Shown piece after piece: positions 1 to 8,871 of a stretch of DNA of 64,000 nucleotides; the first letter of the stretch is position 1, and each line of letters starts with the position of its first letter. Source of the stretch: Spartobacteria bacterium (GTDB lineage Bacteria > Verrucomicrobiota > Verrucomicrobiia > Chthoniobacterales > UBA10450). The stretch is taken from positions 1-64,000 of the forward strand of contig PNAA01000032.1 in assembly GCA_003169975.1 (NCBI GenBank). The letters are read 5' to 3'. The notes beneath the pieces are model-generated. The model was not told where the DNA came from and did not search any database. It saw only the letters and a program-made list of their open reading frames with translations. A program made the translations under genes and the position numbers.

Positions 1-163
1 CTATTTATGAGATGGCTTCTAGAATTTGCCGTTAGACGGGATTCAAGCTCGCCTACCGGTGAGCGATCGCGGCGGATGGGTGCCGATTGGCCCTCTTCTA
101 CGTCGGGTCCGGCGGTTTTTGAGAGAACCTTCGTTTTGTTGGATCAACGACGATTCGCTGGCG

Positions 164-820
164 ATGTTCCGCCAGACCGGCGCTTTGCTGGAAGGGCACT
201 TTGTGCTCCGGGCCGGTTTGCACAGCCGGCAATTTTTCCAGTGCGCGCTCCTCCTCCAGCACACGGACGTCGCGGCGCGGGTCTGCGCGCAGCTCGCGGA
301 CAAACTGCGAGACCTCGAATGCGATAGCGTGATCTCGCCGGCGCTCGTCGGAATCAATTTCGGCCAAGGAAGTCGGCCGCTCGTTAGGCGAGCGGCATAT
401 GTTGCCGATAAACAAGCCGGCGGCCTGGTCTTGCGCTGCGCCTTTACAATTTCGCGTGGCGAGAAGCTTATCGTGGCGAAAGATGTCGTGACGCGCGGCG
501 AGCGAGTCCGGGAGAACATCGTTATCGTGCGGCAACGGGGCGGACAGGCCGTCGGTGTCGGGCTGATCGTCGACCGCACCGGCGGAAAGCGTCCGGATTT
601 CGGCTGTCCCTTCGTCAGCCTCATTGAAATGGAGGCCGAAACTTTCTTCGCGGATGCGCTTCCCCCAGACCTGCGCGATACCCCGAATCATCAACTTACG
701 GCGCGATACGTTGAATCAGACGACGCTGATCTCTCTCACATTTTGCGCGCCGCCTGGCATGTCATTGAACCAGCAGCAGCCCTCCTGCACGAGCGTGATC
801 ATCAGCCGATAGTCACCTAA
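164..820 (+). pseudogene. pyrE: Orotate phosphoribosyltransferase-like gene, apparently damaged
   Basis: The frame from the ATG at 164 starts MFRQTGALLEGHFVLRAGLH and continues with SRQFFQCALLLQH and PFVSLIEME, which match bacterial orotate phosphoribosyltransferase (OMP synthesis from orotate and PRPP). The PRPP-binding signature, normally like VEDVVTRGG, reads VAKDVVTRGER, so one acidic residue and one glycine are lost. The SPALGG segment has become SPALVGINFGQGSRP. The reading frame then runs past the usual end into the 3' end of the convergent gene at 716. An intact ancestor is certain from the motifs; loss of function is inferred from the substitutions and the odd C-terminus. It carries the only TCGTTAGGC word (381) left of 27 kb, so it looks like core DNA at the edge of the glycan region. 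Confidence 0.72.
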
Positions 821-2521
821 GTTAGCCGGGGCTTGAATGCTCGCGTCCATTCCGCAAGTCTCCCCTGCCTCGATTACATCGGGGACGACAGTGCGAAGCC
901 CATCATAGATAATCATCCGATCGAGGTCCTTTGCCAGCCAGTGGTAAGATACGTGAATGGGATATGGCGCAATGCTTGAGATTTGTTGAGTTGAATCATT
1001 AACCAATTGAATGTGGACTTGGAATATCGCGGTGGCGCCCACCGCGGCAGGGCACTGACAGACTTCCAATCTTATGCACGAATGCACGCCGGCGGACAAT
1101 CTGCTTTGCGAAAGTAATTGTTTAGCACGCTCCAGATCGAGCGGTGAGTGGGAGGCTAGCGCATAGATTTCGGGCGCGCTGATCAACTCGCTGATGCTGC
1201 ACCGGCGCATAAGATTCTCACCCGGTGCGTCCGAACAGCCTACCCACACCTTGACGTGGGAAAAAACTTTTTTAAGACTCCGTTGTAGCAGGGCGGGCGA
1301 TTGTTCGTTAATGTGCATTAGGAGTTCGTATCGACTCCGCGGCTCCGCCGGGAGGAACGCGCCGAGTTCGCTCGCAGCGGCGCGAAGGCGCGGCCAGTGT
1401 CGTCGGTAAAACCAGGCGTTTGGATAAGTGTGAACTAGGAAAATACCATTTTGCTCCAGGTGCCATCCGACCGTTTCATGCAGTCTCGACAATTCCGTCG
1501 GGGCGAGATGTTCGATGATATCGCCGGCAATGACCACATCAAACTTGCGTCCCAGCTCAAGCCTGGTAGCATCGGCACAGATGAATTCGACTCGCTCACA
1601 CAACGCAGCGTTTTCATCTTTAAAGCACCCTTTCGCCAGTGCGATTGAGGCAGTCGAATAATCCACCGCTGTCACTTCATATCCGCGGCGGGCCAGTTGA
1701 TAAACGATTTCACCACGCCCACAACCCAAATCCAAGGCGGCATGGCCGTGCCCGAGCCGCGCTAAGCGCAGGAGCGAGATAAGCCGCCCGTCCCCCAGTT
1801 GCTTACCCCCAGAACGGCGAAAGACATCGAACCCCCCGCAATCTCTCAAATAGTAATTCGAATCATAAAAACCAACGATTTCGCGGCTCGTTCCCGCACC
1901 GGAGGAAGGAACTGACTTGACGGCTGCGAGATAATCATCTGACACCCGAATAAGCAATTCACCGGCATACCCCGGGATGGTTACGGCGTAGCGGATGATG
2001 TCCTTGTATTTGAGCAGAAAATCATTGGCATTGAAAAAGTTCTGGCGCGTCCAAAAATAGCCGTCGAGGAGAACCCATCGACCTTGGGAAACTGCGCGCC
2101 TTAAATCGTGGAAGCTCCCGAGACCGTCCTGCTGGCCGTCTACGTGGATAAGATCGTAAATCCCGCCCGGGAATCGCTTCATTTTTTGGCTGTCGCCGAC
2201 CACGAACCGAGCGTTGTGATTGGCGGTGATCCGGCGCGCCCAGTCCAACGCTCCGGCCTGGCCGCCGAATCGGCTGCAATCCAGATCGATCCCCAGGAGC
2301 TGCGCGGCCGGACTGGCCTCGAGAAATGTCCTCGCGGAGTAGCCAAAGCGAACACCGACTTCAAGTATCGACTGAGGTTGAAGTGCTTTCGCGATACAAT
2401 ACTTCAGCCGATAATAGGGAATCCATTCTTCAAAAAGCGCGGAGAGTGGATCAGAAGGATTGGCGAATTCCCGAAAATCGAACTCTGTCTTGGAGAATTC
2501 ATCAAGAACAGATTCGATCAT
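716..2521 (-). CDS. Double SAM-dependent methyltransferase with C-terminal beta domain
   Basis: A 601-residue protein with two class I methyltransferase folds in tandem. The first, about residues 45-200, has the SAM motif ILEVGVRFGYSART and an acidic post-motif (LGIDLD). The second, about 250-400, has ALDLGCGRGEIVYQLA and the typical IAGDIIEHL motif-II/III segment. The last 120 residues contain no methyltransferase motif and read as alternating hydrophobic strands, like the beta domains at the ends of glycan-modifying or export enzymes. It is the last gene of the minus-strand operon starting at 8566, 17 bases after the glycosyltransferase gene. The likely role is methylation of surface-glycan sugars; substrate unknown. 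Its 3' end overlaps the pyrE-like frame by about 100 bases. Confidence 0.8.
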   Translation of the reverse strand: MIESVLDEFSKTEFDFREFANPSDPLSALFEEWIPYYRLKYCIAKALQPQSILEVGVRFGYSARTFLEASPAAQLLGIDLDCSRFGGQAGALDWARRITANHNARFVVGDSQKMKRFPGGIYDLIHVDGQQDGLGSFHDLRRAVSQGRWVLLDGYFWTRQNFFNANDFLLKYKDIIRYAVTIPGYAGELLIRVSDDYLAAVKSVPSSGAGTSREIVGFYDSNYYLRDCGGFDVFRRSGGKQLGDGRLISLLRLARLGHGHAALDLGCGRGEIVYQLARRGYEVTAVDYSTASIALAKGCFKDENAALCERVEFICADATRLELGRKFDVVIAGDIIEHLAPTELSRLHETVGWHLEQNGIFLVHTYPNAWFYRRHWPRLRAAASELGAFLPAEPRSRYELLMHINEQSPALLQRSLKKVFSHVKVWVGCSDAPGENLMRRCSISELISAPEIYALASHSPLDLERAKQLLSQSRLSAGVHSCIRLEVCQCPAAVGATAIFQVHIQLVNDSTQQISSIAPYPIHVSYHWLAKDLDRMIIYDGLRTVVPDVIEAGETCGMDASIQAPANLGDYRLMITLVQEGCCWFNDMPGGAQNVREISVV

Positions 2522-2538
2522 CGGGTTAATAGAAGCAC

Positions 2539-4194
2539 CTATACACTGGGGACTCGGGCACAGCCCGGAATCGCGTGTTCACGGCAGATCTGGGAGAGGC
2601 GCTCCTTCATGCGGCAGCCTGCCCGTTCGATAGAGAGCTTTTGCATCACTTCAAGTTGCCCTCGTTCTGCCCGCTTCGCCGCTTCGTCACGATTGTCGAA
2701 CACCTCCCGCATTTGCGCCGCGGCGTGATCTTCCGAAGGATTTGCCCAGCAAAACCCTTTCTTATAAATCGGACCGCTTTTCTCGATCTCAATGATTTTG
2801 TAATCCACAAGAAAACTATTGTCCTGGTTCATGAAGGCGAGGTTACCAGAATAATTTGTAGCGATAACTGGCTTACCGAGAAGCATTGCTTCGGCCAAGC
2901 CTAGACCAAAGCCTTCCGCACGGTGCAATGAGACAAAGCAGTCGCACATTCCGGTATAGCCGAGAGCGCGCTCCCGCGAAGTCAGTTCGTCGAACAGAAG
3001 CACTGCGTTCTCCCGCGCCACGTCCTTCAGCATCCTCAATCCAGTAGGATCAGCGTTACCGCGGCTCGATTTAATCAGGAGACTTGCGCGGTCGTTCGGC
3101 GCAAAGGCGCGGCGAAACGCGTGGATCAGACCGATAGGATTTTTGCGCTCGATCTCGCTGCACATGTCGAACATGAATAGAAAGAGAAAATGGTTGTCCG
3201 GGATTCCCAAGGTTCCACGGGAAATCTCCTCGCTTTTGCCTAACGACACGCCCGGCAGAATATCGTACACCGGCACATGCATGGTAGCGCGCATCGCGGC
3301 GCCAACAAAGGGGGTGGGCGCCCAAATCTCATCGATTAATCCAGCGAAGTCGGACCATTCTGCGGGTGCCGTCTCCAGTTCCCAATACCAGTTGGCGATT
3401 CGATAGACACCCTCGCGCCGATGCAACCCCGCACGTAAATAGCAATTAGCGAAATGCGGCACCGGCGCCACATTGATTACTGTAATTGGGTGAGCTTCAA
3501 GTCCAAGCCAATCCGCTCTTGGCGCTAGATCCGTCGCGACTCCCGCGGGAACGTCTCGACACGAAGTAGAACAGTCCGCCGATTCAAGCGCCGCCTTGAC
3601 CGCAAGCGCCGCCTGTTGAAGCCCGGACGGATAACAAAAGTGGGCGAGTATGTTCACGCCAAAAACCTTTGCCTTTCGGTAGCACTTGGGCGAAAAGGCG
3701 TCACTGCAAAGATTGTTAATCTGGCGCAAAGACCGGAACCGCGGGAACTGTCCGCACAGCCAGCGCAAGAAGCGCCGTTGCCCATCTGGCAGCAGAGCGT
3801 ATGGAAACCTTTCCTGCCATTTTGGGTTTACCAAATAGGTCTCGATGATACCTCGGCGTAAATCAGAGGCGGTTTGATGCAGAAATCGAAAAATGTCGGC
3901 GTTGGAAACATTATGTTGAGCTCGACCTTTGCCGAAAAGCCACTTTACAAATCTCTTTTGCCCAACCGGTAGAAGACCGAGCGGATAGCGCCACTGCAGT
4001 TCCGGCGTAATGAGATAAAGCTCCCGCACTCGTTCGCCGGTGGCGACAACCTTATCCGAAGCGTCGGTTCCTCTACGCGACAACCCAAATCGGACGTGCA
4101 GCGCCAAGAGTGTCTCTCCATGGAAGACATCGAAGAAATCAGACTCAACCCGCTCACGTCGGTGGGCGCAAAAAATTCGACGAAACAGCATCAT
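2539..4194 (-). CDS. GT4-type glycosyltransferase with duplicated N-terminal motif
   Basis: A 551-residue protein. The C-terminal half is a GT-B retaining glycosyltransferase: the nucleotide-sugar site reads HRAEGFGLGLAEAM (E-x7-E type), followed by LLGKPVIATNYSGN. The N-terminal 160 residues hold two copies of a short module, one containing RYPLGLLPVGQKRFVKWL and one RFPYALLPDGQRRFLRWL, spaced about 60 residues apart. That module is not part of the catalytic fold and its role is not known to me. The gene lies between the DegT aminotransferase and the double methyltransferase in the same operon. Acceptor and donor sugars cannot be read from sequence. It most likely acts at the cytoplasmic face of the membrane in surface polysaccharide assembly. 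Confidence 0.85.
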   Translation of the reverse strand: MMLFRRIFCAHRRERVESDFFDVFHGETLLALHVRFGLSRRGTDASDKVVATGERVRELYLITPELQWRYPLGLLPVGQKRFVKWLFGKGRAQHNVSNADIFRFLHQTASDLRRGIIETYLVNPKWQERFPYALLPDGQRRFLRWLCGQFPRFRSLRQINNLCSDAFSPKCYRKAKVFGVNILAHFCYPSGLQQAALAVKAALESADCSTSCRDVPAGVATDLAPRADWLGLEAHPITVINVAPVPHFANCYLRAGLHRREGVYRIANWYWELETAPAEWSDFAGLIDEIWAPTPFVGAAMRATMHVPVYDILPGVSLGKSEEISRGTLGIPDNHFLFLFMFDMCSEIERKNPIGLIHAFRRAFAPNDRASLLIKSSRGNADPTGLRMLKDVARENAVLLFDELTSRERALGYTGMCDCFVSLHRAEGFGLGLAEAMLLGKPVIATNYSGNLAFMNQDNSFLVDYKIIEIEKSGPIYKKGFCWANPSEDHAAAQMREVFDNRDEAAKRAERGQLEVMQKLSIERAGCRMKERLSQICREHAIPGCARVPSV

Positions 4195-4301
4195 GTCATA
4201 AGCTTATTTGCGACTTTCCCTAAAGATTGACGCTTCGCGCGGATGTGTGGCCCCACAGCGGACTTCCTGTTTGCCTTGTTCACCGCACAGCCGCACGTTG
4301 G

Positions 4302-5405
4302 CTAAGTTGTGCAATCAAGCAACGCCCCACAAACGGCCGAAATCTGCGTCGGAGCTAATTCCGGGAACATCGGCAGCGACAAGCAACGCCGGCAAAGCAT
4401 TTCAGTTACGGGAAAGTCGCCAACATGATGGCCGAGATGCGCATATGCCTCCTGGAGGTGCACGGGGCGCGGGTAATGTAGGCCGGTTTCGATTCCACAA
4501 TTCAGCAGGTTCCGCCGGACCCAATCCCGCCGGTTACATTCGATCACATAACAGTGCCAGACGCATTCACTTTCAGGAAAGGTCCTTGGCAATTCATACG
4601 CCGATCCGGACAAATATTCAGCGTAACTCGCCGCGTGCCGTCTCCGCCGATCATTCCAGGCGTCAAGGCGCCTCAATTTGATGCTCAGCACCGCTCCCTG
4701 AAGACTATCGAGTCGATAGTTATACCCAATCTCATTATGTAAATACCTTTCGGTCTGAGCGTGGTCACGCAGCGAAGCAGCGCGAGCCGCTATCTTGTCA
4801 TCGTTGGTCATGAGGGCACCGCCTTCACCGTATCCGCCCAAATTCTTTCCAGGATAAAAACTGAAGCAGGCAATTTTGCCAAACTGTCCTACGCGCTTTC
4901 CGCAATAGCGCGCGCCGTGCGCTTGGGCGGCGTCCTCCACCACCGGAATACCTGCATTGTCTGCGATTCTGCAAATAGCATCCATGTCGGCCGGCATACC
5001 GTACAGATGCACTGGGATAATCGCCTTAGTGCGCGGGGTGATGGCGGCCTCTAGCTTCGCAGGATTCATGGTGCGTCGCGCTCGCTCAATATCAACCAAG
5101 ACAGGCCGCGCCCCTACATAGCTGATTGCCCAAACAGTGGCAATAAACGTCATTGCAACTGTAACAACTTCATCACCTGGCCCGACATCTAGACACCGGA
5201 GAGCCAAGTGCAGCGCACTGGAGCCCGTGTTAACACTGACGCAATGCCTGACTCCGCAATATGCCGCGAACTCTTCCTCAAATGCCGCGGAAGCCGGGCC
5301 CTGAGCATACCTGCCGGATCTGCAAATGGCTTCAAAGGCCGGAAACACTTCCCCGCGCAAGCTTTCGAATTCTCCCGGGAGGTCCAAAAAGGGAACTCTT
5401 ATCAT
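4302..5405 (-). CDS. DegT/DnrJ/EryC1/StrS family sugar aminotransferase
   Basis: A 367-residue PLP enzyme that converts a keto-sugar nucleotide to an amino sugar, usually with glutamate as amino donor. The visible family marks are the N-terminal VPFLDLPGEFESL, the phosphate-binding NTGSSALHLAL, the VVEDAAQAHGARY segment with the PLP-pyridine aspartate, and the lysine in FYPGKNLGGYGEGG that forms the Schiff base. Length is normal for the family. It is in one operon with a Gfo/Idh dehydrogenase and a left-handed beta-helix acyltransferase. That trio is known for 3-amino or 2,3-diamino sugars such as the Wbp/Wlb 2,3-diacetamido-uronate route, so it is probably a WbpE-like enzyme. The exact substrate is inference. 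Confidence 0.88.
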   Translation of the reverse strand: MIRVPFLDLPGEFESLRGEVFPAFEAICRSGRYAQGPASAAFEEEFAAYCGVRHCVSVNTGSSALHLALRCLDVGPGDEVVTVAMTFIATVWAISYVGARPVLVDIERARRTMNPAKLEAAITPRTKAIIPVHLYGMPADMDAICRIADNAGIPVVEDAAQAHGARYCGKRVGQFGKIACFSFYPGKNLGGYGEGGALMTNDDKIAARAASLRDHAQTERYLHNEIGYNYRLDSLQGAVLSIKLRRLDAWNDRRRRHAASYAEYLSGSAYELPRTFPESECVWHCYVIECNRRDWVRRNLLNCGIETGLHYPRPVHLQEAYAHLGHHVGDFPVTEMLCRRCLSLPMFPELAPTQISAVCGALLDCTT

Positions 5406-5421
5406 GCTTTTGCTCTCAAAA

Positions 5422-6135
5422 TTAACGGTGAGTATGACTCAGCCGAGCGTGATAGACAATATCACCGCCGACCAATTCGCATTCATGATCCAAGATTCCA
5501 AGGAAGGAAGCAAAATAGGCGGATGAATAGAAAAAGTGAATGTGCAAATCCAGGGTATAGCGAAAGTATCGCTGACAAGGAACAATCACAAACAGGTGTT
5601 GTCTCGCCACCCTTTTCAATTCCTCCAAAGCCATCGTCAAATTACGGACATGCTCCGCCGTGTGAAAGCAGGTAACGACATCGAAGCTGTTGTCCGCGAA
5701 GGGAAGCCGCTCAACGCTGCCAGCCACAAACGGGGCGATACCTGATCGCAGTTGCTTAGCGACATCGCAGCCGGTAACCACGTAACCCAATCGGGCGAAT
5801 CTCTCGAGACAGAACCCTCGACCGCAGCCTACGTCCAACAAAGTATGAATGTCATCGGCTTCCCCGAGCCGGTCAGTGACCCAGAGAAGGCTCTCTTCGG
5901 AGCAATCGGTGGGCCTTGTATTCGCACGACAGCGAATCTGACCGTAAAACGAAGCTAGCTCCTGGTCGTTCATGGACTGGACGACCTCCTTGAAATTGAT
6001 TACCGCCGCAATGTCTGGTGAACCCGCAAACCAATATTGGTAGAACGGATACATGAAGTAATAATTGTCGCGCACGAGAGGCGGCAGACAGCAATCCATT
6101 GCCTGCCTGACGAGGTTCGTAAGACTTCTTTTCAT
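5422..6135 (-). CDS. Class I SAM-dependent methyltransferase
   Basis: A 237-residue protein with motif I LLDVGCGRGFCLERFARLG near residue 95, motif II at FDVVTCFHTAEHV and a later LKRVARQHLFVIVPCQRY strand. These features define the Rossmann methyltransferase fold of the Methyltransf_11 type. The first 60 residues are family-specific and include an aromatic stretch (NYYFMYPFYQYWF). It is 16 bases upstream of the aminotransferase gene and reads in the same direction. It probably methylates a sugar of the cell-surface glycan, but the target (O- or N-methylation) cannot be told from the sequence. Confidence 0.82.
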   Translation of the reverse strand: MKRSLTNLVRQAMDCCLPPLVRDNYYFMYPFYQYWFAGSPDIAAVINFKEVVQSMNDQELASFYGQIRCRANTRPTDCSEESLLWVTDRLGEADDIHTLLDVGCGRGFCLERFARLGYVVTGCDVAKQLRSGIAPFVAGSVERLPFADNSFDVVTCFHTAEHVRNLTMALEELKRVARQHLFVIVPCQRYFRYTLDLHIHFFYSSAYFASFLGILDHECELVGGDIVYHARLSHTHR

Positions 6136-6259
6136 CGCGGCTTTTTCAGCCCAAATGGCACATGCCCGAAGTCTCGACTCCTAGACGAAATGTCAGGGGA
6201 AGATTGAATCCGTATGCTCGGCCAGATATGCCGTGGTAGAGGGCGGCATCCAATGCGGG

Positions 6260-7015
6260 TCATGTTTTTGGACACTGGGGTGCCGGAAAGGTCCTGCGGC
6301 TGGGGTAACGTTCCGACGTAACCGCTAGTTTCAGACAATCCCGTAAGGACGCCACCAAATTGGGAAATGTCGCTCCCAGCGCCTTGCCCCCGGATCGCGC
6401 TGCAAATTCTATCGGGACAAATGCGATTTGGTATCCGTTGCGGCGAGCGACAATGATCCGCTCTGCTTCGACGAACGGACTACGCGACCTGAGCGGCAAG
6501 ACAAATAGTTCTTTGCGACCGAGCTTAATGCTGCCGGCATCGCGGGTCGCCACGCCGAAGAGAATGAGGGGAAGGAGATTAAAAGCATGTGAGACAATTT
6601 GCCGGCGGAGATTGTAAACGGAGCGACGATTTGGGCGTTCGCCCACCACCAAATCGACGCCTCGCGGCAGCACGCTAAGCATGGTCAGGAGATTTCGTGC
6701 TGGCCACTGTCCGTCAGATCCGGTCGCATAGATATACGTCCCCCGTGCTTCGTGGTACAGATCCGCGAACGACTGGTAAATGCCTTTGTTTTCGGTGTGA
6801 CGAACTAATCGGACCCTGCTGTCGCTTCGGCTAATTCTCTCTATGATGAAGGGCGTTCGATCGCGACTACAGTCGTCCAGACAGACTATCTCACACTCCG
6901 TTACACTTGGTGGAAGTCCTCGCAAGACTGCTAAATGCTCCTCAAGCACGGCCTCGATATTGGCTTCTTCGTTGTAGGCAGGCATTACGATAGAGAGAAA
7001 TATGTAGTCACTCAT
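6260..7015 (-). CDS. GT2-family glycosyltransferase
   Basis: A 251-residue GT-A glycosyltransferase. It begins LSIVMPAYNEEANIEAVLEE, has the nucleotide-binding CLDDCSRDRT segment, then ATGSDGQWPARNL where the SDGQ is the metal-binding DXD-equivalent of the dolichyl-phosphate-mannose-synthase-like branch. No C-terminal membrane segments are visible, so it is the soluble type. Its start codon overlaps the stop of the upstream acetyltransferase gene in an ATGA arrangement, indicating translational coupling. It probably transfers one sugar of the repeating unit; donor unknown. Confidence 0.87.
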   Translation of the reverse strand: MSDYIFLSIVMPAYNEEANIEAVLEEHLAVLRGLPPSVTECEIVCLDDCSRDRTPFIIERISRSDSRVRLVRHTENKGIYQSFADLYHEARGTYIYATGSDGQWPARNLLTMLSVLPRGVDLVVGERPNRRSVYNLRRQIVSHAFNLLPLILFGVATRDAGSIKLGRKELFVLPLRSRSPFVEAERIIVARRNGYQIAFVPIEFAARSGGKALGATFPNLVASLRDCLKLAVTSERYPSRRTFPAPQCPKT

Positions 7016-7527
7016 GGCGATTTGCCGCGCCCTCCGCTCAACACGCGCGCGGGATTGCCGGCAACGACTGCACCAGTCCGGACATTTTTTGTCACCACTG
7101 CTCCTGCTCCCACGATTGCACCTCTGCCAATCGTAAGTCCGCCGAGAATCGTCGCGTTTGTGCCGATGCTTGCCCCCTGCCGCACGAGTGTCGGTTCAAC
7201 CTTCCAATCTGCTTTCGTCTGCAATCTTCCGCTTGCTGCAGTTGCCCGCGGATATTTGTCGTTAATAAATTTCACTCCATGACCCACAAAGACCTCGTCT
7301 TCGATCACCACGCCCTCGCAAATGAAGCTGTGGCTGGAGATTTTGCAATACCGACCTATTCGGGCTCCCTTCTGAATTTCCACAAAGCTGCCAATTTTCG
7401 TTCCGGCGCCTATCTCGCAACCATAAAGGTTCACGAAGCTGTAAATGGCCACTTCCGGTCCCAGCTTCACATCCTCCGCGACGACACAGAAGTCACCTCT
7501 GATGGCTGATATTTTCCGCAACTTCAT
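7012..7527 (-). CDS. Left-handed beta-helix sugar N-acyltransferase (WbpD/WlbB-like)
   Basis: A 171-residue protein when started at the internal ATG at 7527. The upstream ATG at 7587 would put the start 32 bases inside the preceding gene and adds residues without family similarity. The body is a run of hexapeptide repeats (VVAEDV, KLGPEV, IGAGTK, IGSFVE, and later IGTNATILGGLTIGRGAIVG) ending in VVAGNPARVL, typical of trimeric acetyl-CoA dependent acetyltransferases. The size and the long loop around VKFINDKYPRA fit the WbpD/WlbB or FdtC group that acetylates a 3-amino group on a UDP- or dTDP-sugar. It sits between the Gfo/Idh dehydrogenase and the GT2 gene. Confidence 0.85.
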   Translation of the reverse strand: MKLRKISAIRGDFCVVAEDVKLGPEVAIYSFVNLYGCEIGAGTKIGSFVEIQKGARIGRYCKISSHSFICEGVVIEDEVFVGHGVKFINDKYPRATAASGRLQTKADWKVEPTLVRQGASIGTNATILGGLTIGRGAIVGAGAVVTKNVRTGAVVAGNPARVLSGGRGKSP

Positions 7528-7555
7528 ACTGGATTTTGGAGAGGCAGATTGCATA

Positions 7556-8566
7556 TCAGAGCGACACGCGAGAGCCATCGTTAGCAATCGACTTACTCGC
7601 CGCCTCTAACATCTTCACGACGGCGAGTCCAGCGGCCCCGCTAGACCGAGGCACCTTTGCGCAGCGGATGCATTCGACGAAGTGCTCACACTCCACCGAA
7701 AGAGCCTCGCGCAATTCTAGCTTTGGCGACCACATGTCTCCCATTCGATAGTCGACTAATGCCTTATACATGCCTTCCGGAGAAGTGACTTGAATACCGC
7801 GGTCGTAAATCCGTACCTTTTCACTCGGCTCCATATCGTCATAGACTAGCATACGACGGCTGCCGCCGATCAGATTCTGGCGGATTTTTACGGGAGAAAG
7901 CCAATTCACGTGAAAATGCGCGATGAAGTTATTGTCAAAGTTTACCGTCATGTATGCCACATCCACAATCCCGCGTCCGGTGTGATCAGCTCCCACCGCC
8001 GAAACGAATCTCGGGGCTTGAGGGAATAGAAAAGTAAGGATCGCGAGATCGTGTGGGGCTAGGTCCCAGAGTACGTCAATATCATACTGAAAGAGGCCGA
8101 GGTTCACTCGTACAGAGTCGTAATAGTAGAGGTCGCCAAGCTCGCCTGCCTGCACGATTTCCTTGATTCTTCGGACGGCACCCGTGTAGATAAAAGTGTG
8201 GTCAACCATCAGCACAAGTTCGCGTTTCGCGGCGATCGCGATAAGTTCCTCGCTTTCCTCCACGGTGCGCGTCATCGGCTTCTCGACAAGGACGTGTTTA
8301 TCGCTTCTGAGCGCTCGTTTAGCCAGCGAGAAATGGGTTGAGACTGACGTCGCGATTACGACCGCACTCACTTCCGGATCGAGAAGAATTTTTTCTACGT
8401 CATCAGTAATCTCGAGAGTTGGGTATCGTTTGCCGGCGGCAGTGCGCCTGTCCGACCGCAAGTCCGCGCACCATTTGACCTCAACACCGTCAGTCTCGGT
8501 CAAATTCCGCAGGAGATTCGGTCCCCAATATCCGTACCCAATTAATCCAATTTTCATGGTGCTCAT
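7556..8566 (-). CDS. Gfo/Idh/MocA-type sugar-nucleotide dehydrogenase (WbpB/WlbA-like)
   Basis: A 336-residue NAD(P)-dependent oxidoreductase. The N-terminal Rossmann motif is KIGLIGYGYWGPNLLRN. The signature lysine is in KHVLVEKPMT, and the catalytic-domain histidine region reads WDLAPHDLAIL. This subfamily oxidises the C3 hydroxyl of a UDP-N-acetyl-hexuronate or a related sugar, giving the keto group that a DegT enzyme then aminates. It is the first gene of a seven-gene minus-strand operon. An alternative start is the ATG three codons in (8557), which places the glycine motif closer to the N-terminus as is usual. No UDP-sugar 6-dehydrogenase (WbpA) is present in the window, so the substrate would have to come from elsewhere. 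Confidence 0.86.
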   Translation of the reverse strand: MSTMKIGLIGYGYWGPNLLRNLTETDGVEVKWCADLRSDRRTAAGKRYPTLEITDDVEKILLDPEVSAVVIATSVSTHFSLAKRALRSDKHVLVEKPMTRTVEESEELIAIAAKRELVLMVDHTFIYTGAVRRIKEIVQAGELGDLYYYDSVRVNLGLFQYDIDVLWDLAPHDLAILTFLFPQAPRFVSAVGADHTGRGIVDVAYMTVNFDNNFIAHFHVNWLSPVKIRQNLIGGSRRMLVYDDMEPSEKVRIYDRGIQVTSPEGMYKALVDYRMGDMWSPKLELREALSVECEHFVECIRCAKVPRSSGAAGLAVVKMLEAASKSIANDGSRVSL

Positions 8567-8871
8567 GGTGCCTTAGCAAACCGCGAACATCGTTATCGAT
8601 ACATCAGCCGTCAATGCCCAATTGTTGACCGGGGCGTCACGCGCGCGCCCGTCGCCTAGGAAATCAATGTCGGCTCAGCCAGCGGGGCGATCTTCGGCAA
8701 AATCTCGGCGATTACCGCGTGCCCTCAATGCAGCGTCCCGCCGCATGGTCTGACAGTGTATGCGTATTGTCTTCGAACAGAAGATTGAATTCGAACCGGC
8801 GGCTTTACACTTGATTTGGCTTGTAGTGGGCGCCTTCAGGTTTCAAGATAGCCGGTGTTGCGCGCCCAATC
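8567..8871. other. Divergent intergenic region between the two glycan transcription units
   Basis: About 305 bases separate the start of the minus-strand operon from the plus-strand membrane-protein gene, so promoters for both must lie here. I see no convincing -35/-10 pair, riboswitch or operator. A plus-strand frame at 8760-9083 overlaps the membrane-protein gene and looks like a shadow. Confidence 0.5.

Noticed and set aside
43-694. Minus-strand frames opposite the pyrE-like gene
   Set aside because: The plus-strand translation has clear phosphoribosyltransferase motifs while the minus-strand frames have none.
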